A stretch of DNA of 64,000 nt from Mycolicibacterium komossense (GCF_025822605.1 NZ_JACKTY010000020.1:32524-96523); one strand, 5' to 3'; shown: positions 36,177-45,339, counted from the stretch's first letter. Translations and numbers: made by a program. Notes: generated by a model from the letters alone, not told the origin.

Positions 36177-36605
36177 CTAGCCCGAGCACTTGTCCGTGAG
36201 CGTTTTGGTCTCACTGGTGATCTGGTCGTTGAGGGCCGCCATCTCGTAGGCGGCCGGCGGGGCCTTCTGCCCCGGCGCGGGATTCTGTACCTGCGGCAGT
36301 TTCGTGACGAACTGCGTCGCGAGCTCGGCCAGCCGAATGGCGTGCGGTGACAAGTCGGCCGACGTGACCTGCTCGGCGCGTTGGGTCATACCGTCGGCCC
36401 ACAGCTGGTAGTCGGCCAGCGGCAGGGCGCCGTCACCGGTCTTCTTCGCGATGATCTGGCCCTGCGAGTTGTTGAAATCCAGCAGGTCCTTGACCGCCTT
36501 GCAGTCTTCGGGCGGTCTGTTGAAAAAGAGCTGATACGCCAGCACGCCGACGGCAACCACGGCGATGACGATGGCTACCAACCAGCGCCGATCGAGATTC
36601 CTCAC
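36177..36605 (-). CDS. Membrane-anchored periplasmic protein, unknown
   Basis: A 142-residue product from GTG 36605 with one N-terminal transmembrane helix (WLVAIVIAVVAVGVLAYQLFF) and an extracytoplasmic helical domain with two cysteines (EDCKAVKDLL and DKCSG at the C-terminus) that could form a disulphide. No recognised family. Convergent with the nitroreductase gene, 12 bases away, and divergent from amt. Confidence 0.65.
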   Translation of the reverse strand: MRNLDRRWLVAIVIAVVAVGVLAYQLFFNRPPEDCKAVKDLLDFNNSQGQIIAKKTGDGALPLADYQLWADGMTQRAEQVTSADLSPHAIRLAELATQFVTKLPQVQNPAPGQKAPPAAYEMAALNDQITSETKTLTDKCSG

Positions 36606-36682
36606 CGGGCCCACTGTAAAGAACAAATCCGCTGTGGATTCCCTGTGGACTTTTACGTGGCCGCAACACTGGACGCCTGTCT

Positions 36683-36715
36683 ACGTAACAGAAACATCGG
36701 TCACTAAGGGTGAAC
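36683..36715. promoter_or_regulatory. Candidate tandem GlnR sites upstream of amt
   Basis: Two AC-N9-AC elements occur exactly 20 bases apart: ACGTAACAGAAAC (36683-36695) and ACTAAGGGTGAAC (36703-36715), 40-73 bases upstream of the amt ATG. AC-n9-AC is the mycobacterial GlnR recognition pattern I recall. The degenerate motif is easily met by chance, but the tandem spacing and the nitrogen genes downstream support it. Confidence 0.4.
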
Positions 36716-36755
36716 GGCCGAGGGGCGGCCGCATCACTCCAGGAGAAGTACGCAC

Positions 36756-38018
36756 ATGGATCCAGTTGACACTGGCACCACGGCATTCATGCTGTGTTGC
36801 ATCATCGGCCTGACGCTGATGATTCCCGGGCTCGCGCTGTTCTACGGCGGCATGGTCTCGGTCAAGAGCTCGACCAACATGATGATGATGACGTTCGGCG
36901 CGGTCGCCATCGTCGGTGTCCTCTGGGTCCTGTTCGGCTTCTCGATGGTTTTCGGCACCACCTACGGCGGCTTCGTCGGCAGCTTCACCGAGTTCGACGG
37001 CATGAAGGACCTGCTGCAGTCCCAGACCACCGTCTCCGGCCTGCCAGTCAGCCTGTTTGCCCTGTTTCAGGCGTTGTTCGCGGCCATCACCGTCGCGCTG
37101 ATTTCCGGAGCCGCGGCAGACCGGATGAAATTCGCCGCCTGGATGGTGTTCGCCACCGTCTGGGCCGTACTGGTCTACTTTCCGGTGGCACACTGGGTGT
37201 TCGCCTTCGACGGCGTGGTCACCGAAAACTCGGTCGGCGGCTGGATCGCCAACAAGCTGCATGCGGTCGACTTCGCCGGTGGCACTGCGGTGCACATCAA
37301 CGCCGGTGCCGCCGCGCTGGCCGTCGCGATCGTGCTCGGCAAGTCCGCGATGTTCGGGCAGCTCCGCAAACCGCACAACGTTCCACTGACCCTGCTCGGC
37401 GCGGGTCTGCTGTGGGCCGGTTGGTATGCCTTCAACGGCGGCTCGGCGCTGGCCGCAGGCAACTCGGCCTCGATCGTCATGGTGACGACGTTCGTGGCGA
37501 CCTGCGCGGCGACGCTGGCCTGGCTGGCCGTGGAGAAGTTCAAGGACGGTCACGTCACCGGCGTCGGCGCAGCCTCGGGCGCAGTGACCGGTCTGGTCGC
37601 CATCACCCCCGCCTGCGGTGCGGTCACCCCTCTCGGCGCCATCGCGGTCGGCGCGATCGCGGGCGCCATCTGCATCTACGCCGTGGGGCTGAAAGAGAAG
37701 TTCGGCTACGACGACTCTCTCGACGTGGTCGGCGTCCACCTCGTCGGCGGTGTCATCGGCACGCTTCTGATCGGCTTCTTCGCCAGCGACGGAATGCCGA
37801 GCGCGGTCAGCGGCGTGTTCTACGGCGGCGGATTCGACCAGCTATGGCGACAGGCGGTGGCAGCGGGCGCGGTTCTGGTCTACAGCGTCGTGGTGTCCTT
37901 CGCCATCGCCTTCGCCATCAAGAAGACGATGGGCATTCGCATCTCGGCGGAGGAAGAGGAGAAGGGCATCGACAGTCTCGCCCACCGCGATGCGGCGTAC
38001 GAGCTCGAATACGCCTGA
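36756..38018 (+). CDS. amt: Ammonium transporter Amt
   Basis: A 420-residue Amt/MEP/Rh channel for ammonium, and often methylammonium. About eleven membrane helices are expected. FALFQALFAAITVALISGAAADRMKFAAW (read in pieces), DFAGGTAVHINAGAAALA with the first pore histidine, and DVVGVHLVGGVIGTLLIGFFA with the second pore histidine are all present. A Shine-Dalgarno AGGAG precedes ATG 36756. No glnK/glnD genes follow, unlike the housekeeping amt operon; a type III glutamine synthetase gene follows instead. Confidence 0.95.
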   Translation: MDPVDTGTTAFMLCCIIGLTLMIPGLALFYGGMVSVKSSTNMMMMTFGAVAIVGVLWVLFGFSMVFGTTYGGFVGSFTEFDGMKDLLQSQTTVSGLPVSLFALFQALFAAITVALISGAAADRMKFAAWMVFATVWAVLVYFPVAHWVFAFDGVVTENSVGGWIANKLHAVDFAGGTAVHINAGAAALAVAIVLGKSAMFGQLRKPHNVPLTLLGAGLLWAGWYAFNGGSALAAGNSASIVMVTTFVATCAATLAWLAVEKFKDGHVTGVGAASGAVTGLVAITPACGAVTPLGAIAVGAIAGAICIYAVGLKEKFGYDDSLDVVGVHLVGGVIGTLLIGFFASDGMPSAVSGVFYGGGFDQLWRQAVAAGAVLVYSVVVSFAIAFAIKKTMGIRISAEEEEKGIDSLAHRDAAYELEYA

Positions 38019-38037
38019 GCGCTCAACCATCTGACGT

Positions 38038-38070
38038 CCCGGTCGTCGACGCATGCGTTCGGCGACCGGG
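38038..38070 (+). terminator. Hairpin between amt and the glutamine synthetase gene
   Basis: Stem CCCGGTCG / CGACCGGG (8 bp, 17-base loop) followed by ATTTTC, 20 bases past the amt stop. It may terminate or attenuate amt transcripts before the downstream nitrogen genes. Confidence 0.55.
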
Positions 38071-38132
38071 ATTTTCAGCTCGCGCGGTGTTTCTTCTAGT
38101 GATACTTTGATTCCCAACAAGAGACAAGGACG

Positions 38133-39452
38133 ATGATGACCGACAGCACCGAACTCGCCGCGCTTGCGCAGGAATCGGGAACCACGTTCATCCTGGCGTT
38201 GTTCGTCGACCTCCGCGGCAAACCGTGCGCCAAGCTGGTCCCGGTCCAAGCAGTGGATCAATTAGCCACGGAGGGAGTCGGATTCGCCGGCTACGCCGTC
38301 GGTGCGATGGGCCAGGAGCCCAAGGATCCCGATCTGATGGCGCTGCCGGACACGGCGTCGTTCACCCCTATTCCGTTCATCAAGGACGGCCTGGCGATCG
38401 TGCACTGCGATCCACACGTCGAAGGCAAACCATGGCCGTACGCACCACGGATCATCCTCAAATCACTCGTCCAGCGCACCGCCGACGCCGGCTTCGAGCC
38501 CTGGGTGGGTGCCGAGGTCGAATACTTCCTGCTGACCCGTAACGCCGATGGCAGCCTGGCCACTGCCGATACCGCCGACACTGCGGCCCAGCCCTGTTAC
38601 GACGCCCGCGGCGTCACGCGGATGTACGACCACCTGACCGCGATCTCGACCGCGATGAACTCACTCGGCTGGTCGAATTACGCCAACGATCACGAAGACG
38701 GCAACGGCCAGTTCGAACAGAACTTCCAGTTCGCCGACGCACTGACCACCGCCGACCGGGTAATCACACTGCGCTACCTGCTATCGATGATCGCCGCAGA
38801 GCGGGGCATGATCGCCACCTTCATGCCGAAACCATTCGCCGACCGAACCGGCAGCGGCCTGCACCTGCATCTGTCGCTGACCCGCAGCGGGACACCGGCC
38901 TTCCCGGACAGCTCCGACGAGAAGGGTCTCGGACTCTCACCGACGGCGTATGCGTTCATCGGCGGCATCCTGGATCACGCCTGCGCGCTGCAAGCGGTCG
39001 TTGCACCAACAGTCAACTCCTACAAGCGAACCGGCGCGTTGACGACGGCCTCGGGCGCCTCCTGGGCGCCCAGAAATCCAACATACGGCGGTAACGACCG
39101 CACCCACTACATCCGGGTGCCCGACGACCAGCGAATCGAGTTACGCGGCGGGGACGGGTCGGCAAATCCGTACCTGGCCATCGCCGCGGCACTCGGCGCG
39201 GGGATCGACGGCATCAAACGTTCGCTGGACCCGGGAGGGATCGGCTCGATCATCGAAGGAAGTCCGACCTTGCCGCCCACCCTTCTGCACGCCGCCGACG
39301 AACTGACCGCCGACCCGGTGATCTCCGGAGTGCTTGACGCGGCCGGCGATGGGATCGCCGAATATTTCGCGACGCTCAAGCGCGAGGAGTTCTTCGCCTA
39401 CCACTCCACGGTCGGTCCGTGGGAGCTCGACCAGTATCTGACGGCCTTCTGA
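38133..39452 (+). CDS. glnT: Type III glutamine synthetase family / gamma-glutamylmethylamide synthetase-like
   Basis: A 439-residue member of the GlnT (type III glutamate-ammonia ligase) family, the family that also contains gamma-glutamylmethylamide synthetase (GmaS). Readable motifs are VGAEVEYFLL (metal site), NDHEDGNGQFEQNF, GSGLHLHLSL, NSYKRTGALTTASGASWAPRNPTYGGNDR (read in pieces) and RIELRGGDGSANPYLAIAA. It ligates ammonia or an amine to glutamate with ATP. Placement with Amt upstream and glutamate-synthase-like subunits downstream fits either role. Tandem ATGATG at the start follows AAGGA. Its stop shares a base with the next start (TGATG). Confidence 0.85.
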   Translation: MMTDSTELAALAQESGTTFILALFVDLRGKPCAKLVPVQAVDQLATEGVGFAGYAVGAMGQEPKDPDLMALPDTASFTPIPFIKDGLAIVHCDPHVEGKPWPYAPRIILKSLVQRTADAGFEPWVGAEVEYFLLTRNADGSLATADTADTAAQPCYDARGVTRMYDHLTAISTAMNSLGWSNYANDHEDGNGQFEQNFQFADALTTADRVITLRYLLSMIAAERGMIATFMPKPFADRTGSGLHLHLSLTRSGTPAFPDSSDEKGLGLSPTAYAFIGGILDHACALQAVVAPTVNSYKRTGALTTASGASWAPRNPTYGGNDRTHYIRVPDDQRIELRGGDGSANPYLAIAAALGAGIDGIKRSLDPGGIGSIIEGSPTLPPTLLHAADELTADPVISGVLDAAGDGIAEYFATLKREEFFAYHSTVGPWELDQYLTAF

Positions 39453-40348
39453 TGTGCGGGATTGTCGGTTTGCATCTGCGCAACCCCGAACTGCATCCGC
39501 GCCTGGGTGAACTGCTATCCGGGATGCTGTGCGAAATGGGCGATCGCGGCTCGGACTCCACCGGAGTCGCCGTGTACGGCGACCCGAGCTGGTCGCCGGT
39601 GGGGCGCGGCTGTGTCTCCCTGGTCGACGTCGACGCTGCCCCCGCGGACATCGCCGCTGCGGTAGGATCCGAATTATCTTGTGCGGTAACGGTAACCGCG
39701 GTGGACATCACCTCCCTGCTGTCCGCGGACGTCGATTCCGAGGTGCTGCTGGCCGCAGCCAGGGTTGTCTATCCCGATGCCCTGGTGGCCGGCTTCGGTA
39801 CCGACCTGGCCGTCCTCAAAGGCGTCGGACACCCGGCCCGGCTCAGCGACTCATGGGATCTCGCCAGCGCGCGGGGCTGGCAGGGCGTCGGTCATACCCG
39901 GATGGCCACCGAATCTGCCGTCACCGCATCAGGCTGCCATCCGTTCGCCGTCGGGCCCGACCAGTGTCTGGTCCACAACGGCTCATTCGCCAATCACGCC
40001 ACGATCCGGCGGGACCTCATCGCGGCCGGAGTGCGGTTCGACAGCGAGAACGACACCGAGGTCGGTGCCCGCTTCGTGGCGCAGCAGCTGGCCGCCGGGC
40101 GCGACGTGGAGACGGCGTTGAAGGAACTGTGTGCCACCTTCGACGGCTTCTACACCTTGCTGGTGTCCAACCACGACTCCTTCGCGGTGGTACGCGACGC
40201 CATCGCCTGCAAGCCGGCTGTGATCGCCGAGACCCCAGACTGGGTGGCCATGGCCAGTGAATACCGTGCGCTGGCAGGGCTTCCCGGCGTCGAGGACGCC
40301 GCCATCTGGGAACCCGAACCGGAGGTGGTGTACGCATGGACCCGATAG
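39452..40348 (+). CDS. Class II glutamine amidotransferase subunit (GlxB/MgsA-like)
   Basis: A 298-residue N-terminal nucleophile amidotransferase. It must start MCGIVGLHLRNP so that Cys2 is exposed; ATG 39452 gives this, whereas the longer frame from 39419 would bury it and is rejected. RGSDSTGVAVYG, GHTRMATESAV and LVHNGSFANH are typical of the class. It corresponds to the first of three subunits related to the domains of glutamate synthase, as in GlxBCD and N-methylglutamate synthase MgsABC. Confidence 0.88.
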   Translation: MCGIVGLHLRNPELHPRLGELLSGMLCEMGDRGSDSTGVAVYGDPSWSPVGRGCVSLVDVDAAPADIAAAVGSELSCAVTVTAVDITSLLSADVDSEVLLAAARVVYPDALVAGFGTDLAVLKGVGHPARLSDSWDLASARGWQGVGHTRMATESAVTASGCHPFAVGPDQCLVHNGSFANHATIRRDLIAAGVRFDSENDTEVGARFVAQQLAAGRDVETALKELCATFDGFYTLLVSNHDSFAVVRDAIACKPAVIAETPDWVAMASEYRALAGLPGVEDAAIWEPEPEVVYAWTR

Positions 40349-41019
40349 TGATGGACTTGGCGACGACGCCACTGCGCAAGGTCAACCAGGCTCTGCACGC
40401 GCCGGGGTTGTCCGGCCACTTCGTCATCGAGCATCCCGCCGGCGCCCACAACGTAGCCGTCGGCCTGGACGCACCGGTCGCGGTGACCGTGGCCGGTCAC
40501 GTCGGCTACTACGCAGCCGGGATGAATCAGCAGGCCGAGATCACCATCGACGGCAATGCCGGGACCGGGGTGGCCGAGAACATGATGAGCGGTACGGTCT
40601 GGGTCAAGGGCAACGCCTCCCAGTCCGCCGGTGCCACCGGAGGGGGCGGACTGCTGGTCATCGAAGGCAATGCCGCTGCGCGGTGCGGCATTTCGATGAA
40701 AGGTATCGATATCGTCGTCGGCGGCAACATCGGGCACATGAGCGCGTTCATGGCCCAGGCCGGTCGACTGGTGGTCCGTGGTGACGCCGGTGAAGCACTC
40801 GGCGACTCGATCTACGAGGCGCACCTCTATGTCCGCGGTGCTGTTGCGTCACTGGGCGCTGACTGCGTCGCCAAGGAGATGCGGCCCGAGCATTACCAGG
40901 AACTCGAAAGCCTGCTCAAGGCAGCGGGTTTCGATGATGACGACCCAGCGGCGTATACCCGTTACGGCTCAGGGCGCACCCTGTACCACTTCCACGTCGA
41001 CAACGCGAGTGCCTACTGA
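40336..41019 (+). CDS. Glutamate synthase alpha-helix (GXGXG) subunit (GlxC/MgsB-like)
   Basis: A 227-residue right-handed beta-helix protein equivalent to the C-terminal GXGXG domain of glutamate synthase. Repeated turns such as ITIDGNAGTGVAENMMSG, VWVKGNASQSAG, LVIEGNAAARCGISMKG and IVVGGNIGHMSAFMAQ are visible. GGAGG (about 40321-40325) supports ATG 40336, which overlaps the previous gene by 13 bases. It probably forms the structural core of a three-subunit enzyme with its two neighbours. Confidence 0.87.
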   Translation: MDPIVMDLATTPLRKVNQALHAPGLSGHFVIEHPAGAHNVAVGLDAPVAVTVAGHVGYYAAGMNQQAEITIDGNAGTGVAENMMSGTVWVKGNASQSAGATGGGGLLVIEGNAAARCGISMKGIDIVVGGNIGHMSAFMAQAGRLVVRGDAGEALGDSIYEAHLYVRGAVASLGADCVAKEMRPEHYQELESLLKAAGFDDDDPAAYTRYGSGRTLYHFHVDNASAY

Positions 41020-42359
41020 TGACTGATTACGCTTCCAGGGGACTCAGAGAGTCCGCCACCTTCGACCGCGCCACGATCGCCGCGATCCAGCGGGCCGCCG
41101 ATACCGGCATCTACGACATCCGCGGCTGGGGCGCGAAGAGGCCACTTCCGCATTTCGACGACCTGCTGTTCCTGGGCGCGTCGATGTCCCGTTATCCGTT
41201 GGAGGGCTACCGGGAGAAGTGCGGCACCGATGTGGTGCTCGGTAACCGCTCCGCCACAGCGCCACTGCACCTCGCCATTCCGGTGACGATCGCCGGGATG
41301 TCCTTCGGCGCGCTCTCAGGACCAGCCAAGGAAGCGCTCGGTCGCGGCGCCAGCGAGGTGGGAACGTCGACGACCACCGGCGACGGCGGGATGACCGTCG
41401 AGGAGCGCGGCCAGAGCAAAAACCTGGTTTACCAGTATCTTCCGTCGCGCTACGGGATGAATCCCGATGATCTGCGGAAGGCGGACGCTATCGAGGTGGT
41501 GCTCGGCCAAGGCGCCAAACCCGGTGGCGGCGGCATGCTGCTCGGACAGAAGATCTCCGAGCGGGTGGCGGGGATGCGCACCCTGCCCCAGGGCATCGAC
41601 CAGCGATCGGCCTGCCGGCACCCCGACTGGACCGGCCCTGACGACCTGACCATCAAGATCAACGAGCTACGCGAGATCACCGACTGGGAAAAACCGATCT
41701 ACGTCAAAGTCGGTGCCACCAGAACGTATTACGACGTCAAGCTGGCGGTGGCGGCCGGTGCGGATGTCGTCGTCGTCGACGGCATGCAGGGCGGCACCGC
41801 CGCCACCCAGGACGTGTTCATCGAGCACGTCGGCATCCCCACCCTGGCCGCCGTGCCGCAGGCCGTGCAGGCGTTGCAGGAACTCGGTGTGCACCGCGCA
41901 GCTCCTGGACGCCGCGCAGTACAGCTCATCGTGTCGGGCGGAATCCGCACCGGAGCCGATGTGGCCAAGGCGATGGCCCTGGGCGCCGACGCCGTCGCGA
42001 TCGGCACAGCGGCGCTGATCGCCCTCGGCGACAACCACCCGCGCTACGCTGCCGAGTACGAAAAGATCGGCAGCGCAGCGGGTTTCTACGACGATTTCCA
42101 GGACGGCAGAGATCCCGCGGGTATCAGCACCCAGGATCCAGAACTGGCCGCCCGATTCGACCCGATCGAAGGAGGCCGGCGACTGGCCAACTACCTACGG
42201 GTACTGACGATGGAGGCACAGACCATCGCCAGGGCCTGCGGTAAGGCCCATTTGTTGCATCTCGAGCCCGAGGACCTTGTCGCCGTGACCATCGAGGCGG
42301 CCGCGATGGCACGCGTACCACTGGCAGGCACGTCCTGGATTCCGGGACTGGGCTCGTGA
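41019..42359 (+). CDS. FMN-binding glutamate synthase-like subunit (GlxD/MgsC-like)
   Basis: A 446-residue protein with the FMN-binding TIM-barrel domain of glutamate synthase: PVTIAGMSFGALSGPAKEALGRGA, STTTGDGGMTVEER, YLPSRYGMNPDDLRKADAIEVVLGQGAKPGGGGMLLG (all read in pieces), PIYVKVGATRTYYDV and VDGMQGGTAATQDVF. Cysteines typical of the 3Fe-4S site are few, as in the reduced Glx/Mgs forms. Start shares a base with the previous stop (TGATG). It is the catalytic subunit transferring an amino or methylamino group to 2-oxoglutarate. Confidence 0.9.
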   Translation: MTDYASRGLRESATFDRATIAAIQRAADTGIYDIRGWGAKRPLPHFDDLLFLGASMSRYPLEGYREKCGTDVVLGNRSATAPLHLAIPVTIAGMSFGALSGPAKEALGRGASEVGTSTTTGDGGMTVEERGQSKNLVYQYLPSRYGMNPDDLRKADAIEVVLGQGAKPGGGGMLLGQKISERVAGMRTLPQGIDQRSACRHPDWTGPDDLTIKINELREITDWEKPIYVKVGATRTYYDVKLAVAAGADVVVVDGMQGGTAATQDVFIEHVGIPTLAAVPQAVQALQELGVHRAAPGRRAVQLIVSGGIRTGADVAKAMALGADAVAIGTAALIALGDNHPRYAAEYEKIGSAAGFYDDFQDGRDPAGISTQDPELAARFDPIEGGRRLANYLRVLTMEAQTIARACGKAHLLHLEPEDLVAVTIEAAAMARVPLAGTSWIPGLGS

Positions 42360-43552
42360 CGGAAACCGCCGAAGTCGTCATCGTCGGCGGCGGGCTGGAG
42401 GGTGCCGCCGCGGCATGGGCACTGAGCCAGCGTGGTGTCGTCGATGTACTTGTGCTGGAACGCAATACCGTCGGTTCCGGGATGACGGGGAAATCCAGCG
42501 GTATTGTCCGCTGCCATTACGGAGTCAGTTCGCTGGCGGCGATGGCTGCCGCCGGCCTTGAGGTGTTCGAGAACGCCCGGGAACTGTTCGGTAGTGATAT
42601 CGGCTTCCACCAGAGCGGCTATGTCGTCGGTGTGGGGGAGCAGAACGTCGAGTCGATGCGCAAGAGCCTGGAGGCCCAGCGCGCCGTCGGTGTGCAGACT
42701 GAGGAGATCGACGCCGACGAAGTGACCCGGCTCTGGCCGTACGCGGACCTATCCCCGTTCGCCGCCTTCGGCTGGGAAGCCCGCGGCGGATACGGCGACG
42801 CGTACCAAACTGCACAGGCATTCGCCGTCGCGGCCCGTGCCGCCGGAGCGCGCATCCGGCAGGGCGCAGCAGTGGCCGGTCTGATCATCGCCGGGGACCG
42901 CGTCACCGGCGTCCGGTTGACCGACGGAACCGAGGTGTCGGCAGGCACCGTCGTCGTGGCCACCGGCGCCTGGACCCGGGCCTTTCTCGAGCCGTATCGG
43001 CCCGATCACGGCCTCGACGTCCCGATCCGGGTGCACCGGGAACAGATCGTCATGGTCTCCCCCGGCGCCGATACCAGCGGGCTCCCCGTCTTCTCCGATC
43101 TGGTGTCGCTGCAATACGTCCGTCCGGAAGGCAAGGACTTGCTGTTCGGCAACAGCGACCTGGCCGACATCGAGGTCGTCGACCCGGACAACTACCTCAA
43201 CCGCGCCGACGAGGCCTTCGTCGATCTCACCATCGACAAGGTCGGGACCCGGTTCCCCGGGTTGACCAATGCGGCGATCAGCAGCAGTTACGCCGGCTGT
43301 TATGACATCACCCCCGACTGGAACCCGGTGATCTCCCGTACCGATCTGGCGGGCCTGGTCGTCGCCGCCGGATTCTCCGGGCATGGTTTCAAGATCTCGC
43401 CCGCGGTCGGGCGCCTGATCGCCGATCTGGTCATCGACGGCCACAGCAACGACCCCCGCATTCCCGAGACCGACTTCCGGCTATCCCGGTTCGCCGAGGG
43501 CGATCTACTCAAGACGCCCTACCCGTATGTCGGGGCCGGGGAGATGCGCTAG
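42356..43552 (+). CDS. FAD-dependent amine/amino acid oxidase (DAO family)
   Basis: A 398-residue flavoprotein. The FAD dinucleotide fold is VIVGGGLEGAAAAWALSQRG (about residues 6-25). GMTGKSSGIVRCHYG binds FAD, and the C-terminal VVAAGFSGHGFKISPAVGRLIADL is the second FAD motif of the sarcosine oxidase/D-amino acid oxidase group. GTG 42356 overlaps the glxD-like stop (GTGA). In an N-methylglutamate scheme it could oxidise the secondary amine; otherwise sarcosine, dimethylglycine or another N-methyl amine are plausible substrates. Confidence 0.85.
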   Translation: MTETAEVVIVGGGLEGAAAAWALSQRGVVDVLVLERNTVGSGMTGKSSGIVRCHYGVSSLAAMAAAGLEVFENARELFGSDIGFHQSGYVVGVGEQNVESMRKSLEAQRAVGVQTEEIDADEVTRLWPYADLSPFAAFGWEARGGYGDAYQTAQAFAVAARAAGARIRQGAAVAGLIIAGDRVTGVRLTDGTEVSAGTVVVATGAWTRAFLEPYRPDHGLDVPIRVHREQIVMVSPGADTSGLPVFSDLVSLQYVRPEGKDLLFGNSDLADIEVVDPDNYLNRADEAFVDLTIDKVGTRFPGLTNAAISSSYAGCYDITPDWNPVISRTDLAGLVVAAGFSGHGFKISPAVGRLIADLVIDGHSNDPRIPETDFRLSRFAEGDLLKTPYPYVGAGEMR

Positions 43553-43569
43553 GCGTTTAGGCTGATCAG

Positions 43570-44211
43570 GTGACCGACCTCCTGCGTAACCAGTCCGGGA
43601 CGGCACGTGAGCGCGACCCGCAGCAGGACGTCGGTGAACTCGAGTTCGAAGCGGCGATCGGCCGCAACGTGCGCTCGTTGCGTCAGCAGCAGGGGCTGTC
43701 CGTCGCGGAGATGGCCACCCGCGTCGGCATTTCCAAGGCGATGATGTCGAAGATCGAGAACGCCCAGACCTCGTGCAGCCTATCCACGCTGGCGCTGCTG
43801 GCCAAGGGTTTCGACGTACCGGTCACCAGCCTGTTCCGCGGCGCGGAAGTCGAGCGGCCGGCCGCGTTCGTCAAAGCCGGCACGGGCGCACACATCGTCC
43901 GCAACGGAACCCGCGAGGGCCACGAGTACGAACTCCTCGGCTCGCTACGTGGAGAACACAAACGGCTGGAATGCCTGATGGTGACGCTGTCGGCGAAAAG
44001 CAAGACCTATCCGATGTTCCAGCACCCGGGTACGGAGTTCATCTACATGGTCGAGGGCGTCATGGATTACAGCCACAGCCGGTCGGTGTATCGGCTGCAT
44101 CCCGGCGATTCGTTGCAGATCGACGGTGAAGGTGCCCACGGGCCGGTGGATCTGGTGGCTGTGCCCATCCGGTTCCTGTCGGTGATCGCTTTTCCCGACT
44201 CACACATCTAG
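43570..44211 (+). CDS. XRE-cupin transcriptional regulator
   Basis: A 213-residue regulator. The XRE helix-turn-helix spans about residues 33-90 (NVRSLRQQQGLSVAEMATRVGISKAMMSKIENAQ, read in pieces), and a cupin domain lies at about 140-205 (FQHPGTEFIYMVEGVMDY, then LHPGDSLQIDGEGAHG). Such regulators sense a small ligand through the cupin. It is the last gene of the amine cluster, 17 bases after the oxidase, and probably controls it. The stop shares a CTAG with the convergent lipoprotein gene. Confidence 0.87.
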   Translation: MTDLLRNQSGTARERDPQQDVGELEFEAAIGRNVRSLRQQQGLSVAEMATRVGISKAMMSKIENAQTSCSLSTLALLAKGFDVPVTSLFRGAEVERPAAFVKAGTGAHIVRNGTREGHEYELLGSLRGEHKRLECLMVTLSAKSKTYPMFQHPGTEFIYMVEGVMDYSHSRSVYRLHPGDSLQIDGEGAHGPVDLVAVPIRFLSVIAFPDSHI

Positions 44212-45242
44212 CCGAACAACTTCGCCGCCGCCGCCGCGATACCGACCACCAGTTTGTCGTCGCCGGCGCACCCGGCCTCACCGCTGTCGACGACCACCGC
44301 CGGGCGCACCACGGTGTTGGGGACATCGACGAAATCCCCGCCGGCCAACCGGCGTTGCATCGGCGGCCCCACGAACGACACGGCCGAACAGAACGTCGCG
44401 TCCAGATAGATGTCGGCGCCGTCGCGGACCTGGTGCTGCCTTCCTTCGGTGGCGATGTCGACGATCTTCGGCTCCAGCGCCACCCGCACCGAGAGCACAT
44501 CGGCGTAACCGGCTCGCCAGATACCGAATTCGCACTGGTAGGGCAGGGTCCGGCTGACGTCCCAGTCGTCGACCTCCACCCCGAGTAGCGGCAGCACCTC
44601 GCACGGGTCGCGTTCGGCCAGCGGTGCGGGATAGACGGCGGCACCGTCTCGAGCCGGCAGTCGCCCTTCCGCGACCCGCTCGGCGACCGCGGCCCCGACC
44701 TTCTTGGTCAGGCCACAGTCCGATGCGCCCAGCGAGCCGATCCGCAGGTACGGCTGGTCCGGTTTGTGTAACGGCTCCGCACCGGGCAGTTCCGAGAGGT
44801 CCAGCGGAATCAGGTACTCGCACGAATCCTTGGCGGTCTCGTAGATCGGGGTGGGGCCGGCGCGAAACACCGGGGGCGCCGTGACCCGGTCCATCGTCAC
44901 CTCCACACTGACATATCTGCCGGCGGCCGCACCGGGCATCTTGATTTCGACATCACACTCGTCGAGTGCGTAAAGCGTTCCCAGAGAACTGATTTCGCCG
45001 ATCTTGGCCAGCGATTGGCGATCGGTCAGGCCGCAGACGTCGATCCGCCGGATCGCGCGCAGATACCTCAAGAGGGTCTTGTCGTTGGCGCCGACCGTCT
45101 GGCCGTAGACGGACACGTCGCCCGCGAAGAAGAAGGCCGGATCAGCGGCCGGCGGGCCGGATCGCGCAGCGCCGTCGACGTAGTGGCCGCAACCGGTGAA
45201 AACGAGGGTGGCGGCCCCGAGACCAGCGACCATGCGCTTCAC
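44208..45242 (-). CDS. Probable lipoprotein with repeated DUF3558-like halves
   Basis: A 344-residue exported protein. From GTG 45242 the signal segment is KRMVAGLGAATLVFTGC, with a lipobox-like FTGC, so the cysteine may be lipidated. The mature part contains two similar halves, each with a DVCGL/DPCEVLPLLG segment and paired cysteines, as in mycobacterial lipoproteins of unknown function. The frame extends upstream to 45944 antisense to leuA; this is rejected. Surface-exposed, function unknown. Confidence 0.65.
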   Translation of the reverse strand: MKRMVAGLGAATLVFTGCGHYVDGAARSGPPAADPAFFFAGDVSVYGQTVGANDKTLLRYLRAIRRIDVCGLTDRQSLAKIGEISSLGTLYALDECDVEIKMPGAAAGRYVSVEVTMDRVTAPPVFRAGPTPIYETAKDSCEYLIPLDLSELPGAEPLHKPDQPYLRIGSLGASDCGLTKKVGAAVAERVAEGRLPARDGAAVYPAPLAERDPCEVLPLLGVEVDDWDVSRTLPYQCEFGIWRAGYADVLSVRVALEPKIVDIATEGRQHQVRDGADIYLDATFCSAVSFVGPPMQRRLAGGDFVDVPNTVVRPAVVVDSGEAGCAGDDKLVVGIAAAAAKLFG

Positions 45243-45313
45243 CGGCACAGTTTGGCACAGGCCGCGCCCGCCCGGGTTTTGGCGAACCCGCGCGGGCGAG
45301 TACAGTCCTTCGT

Positions 45314-45339
45314 GTGCAGCGGGTGCTCCTCCTCGGACG

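Noticed and set aside
36681..38110. Long frames on both strands overlapping amt
   Set aside because: Amt pore motifs are in the 36756-38018 frame; the others are Arg- or Asp-rich shadows.
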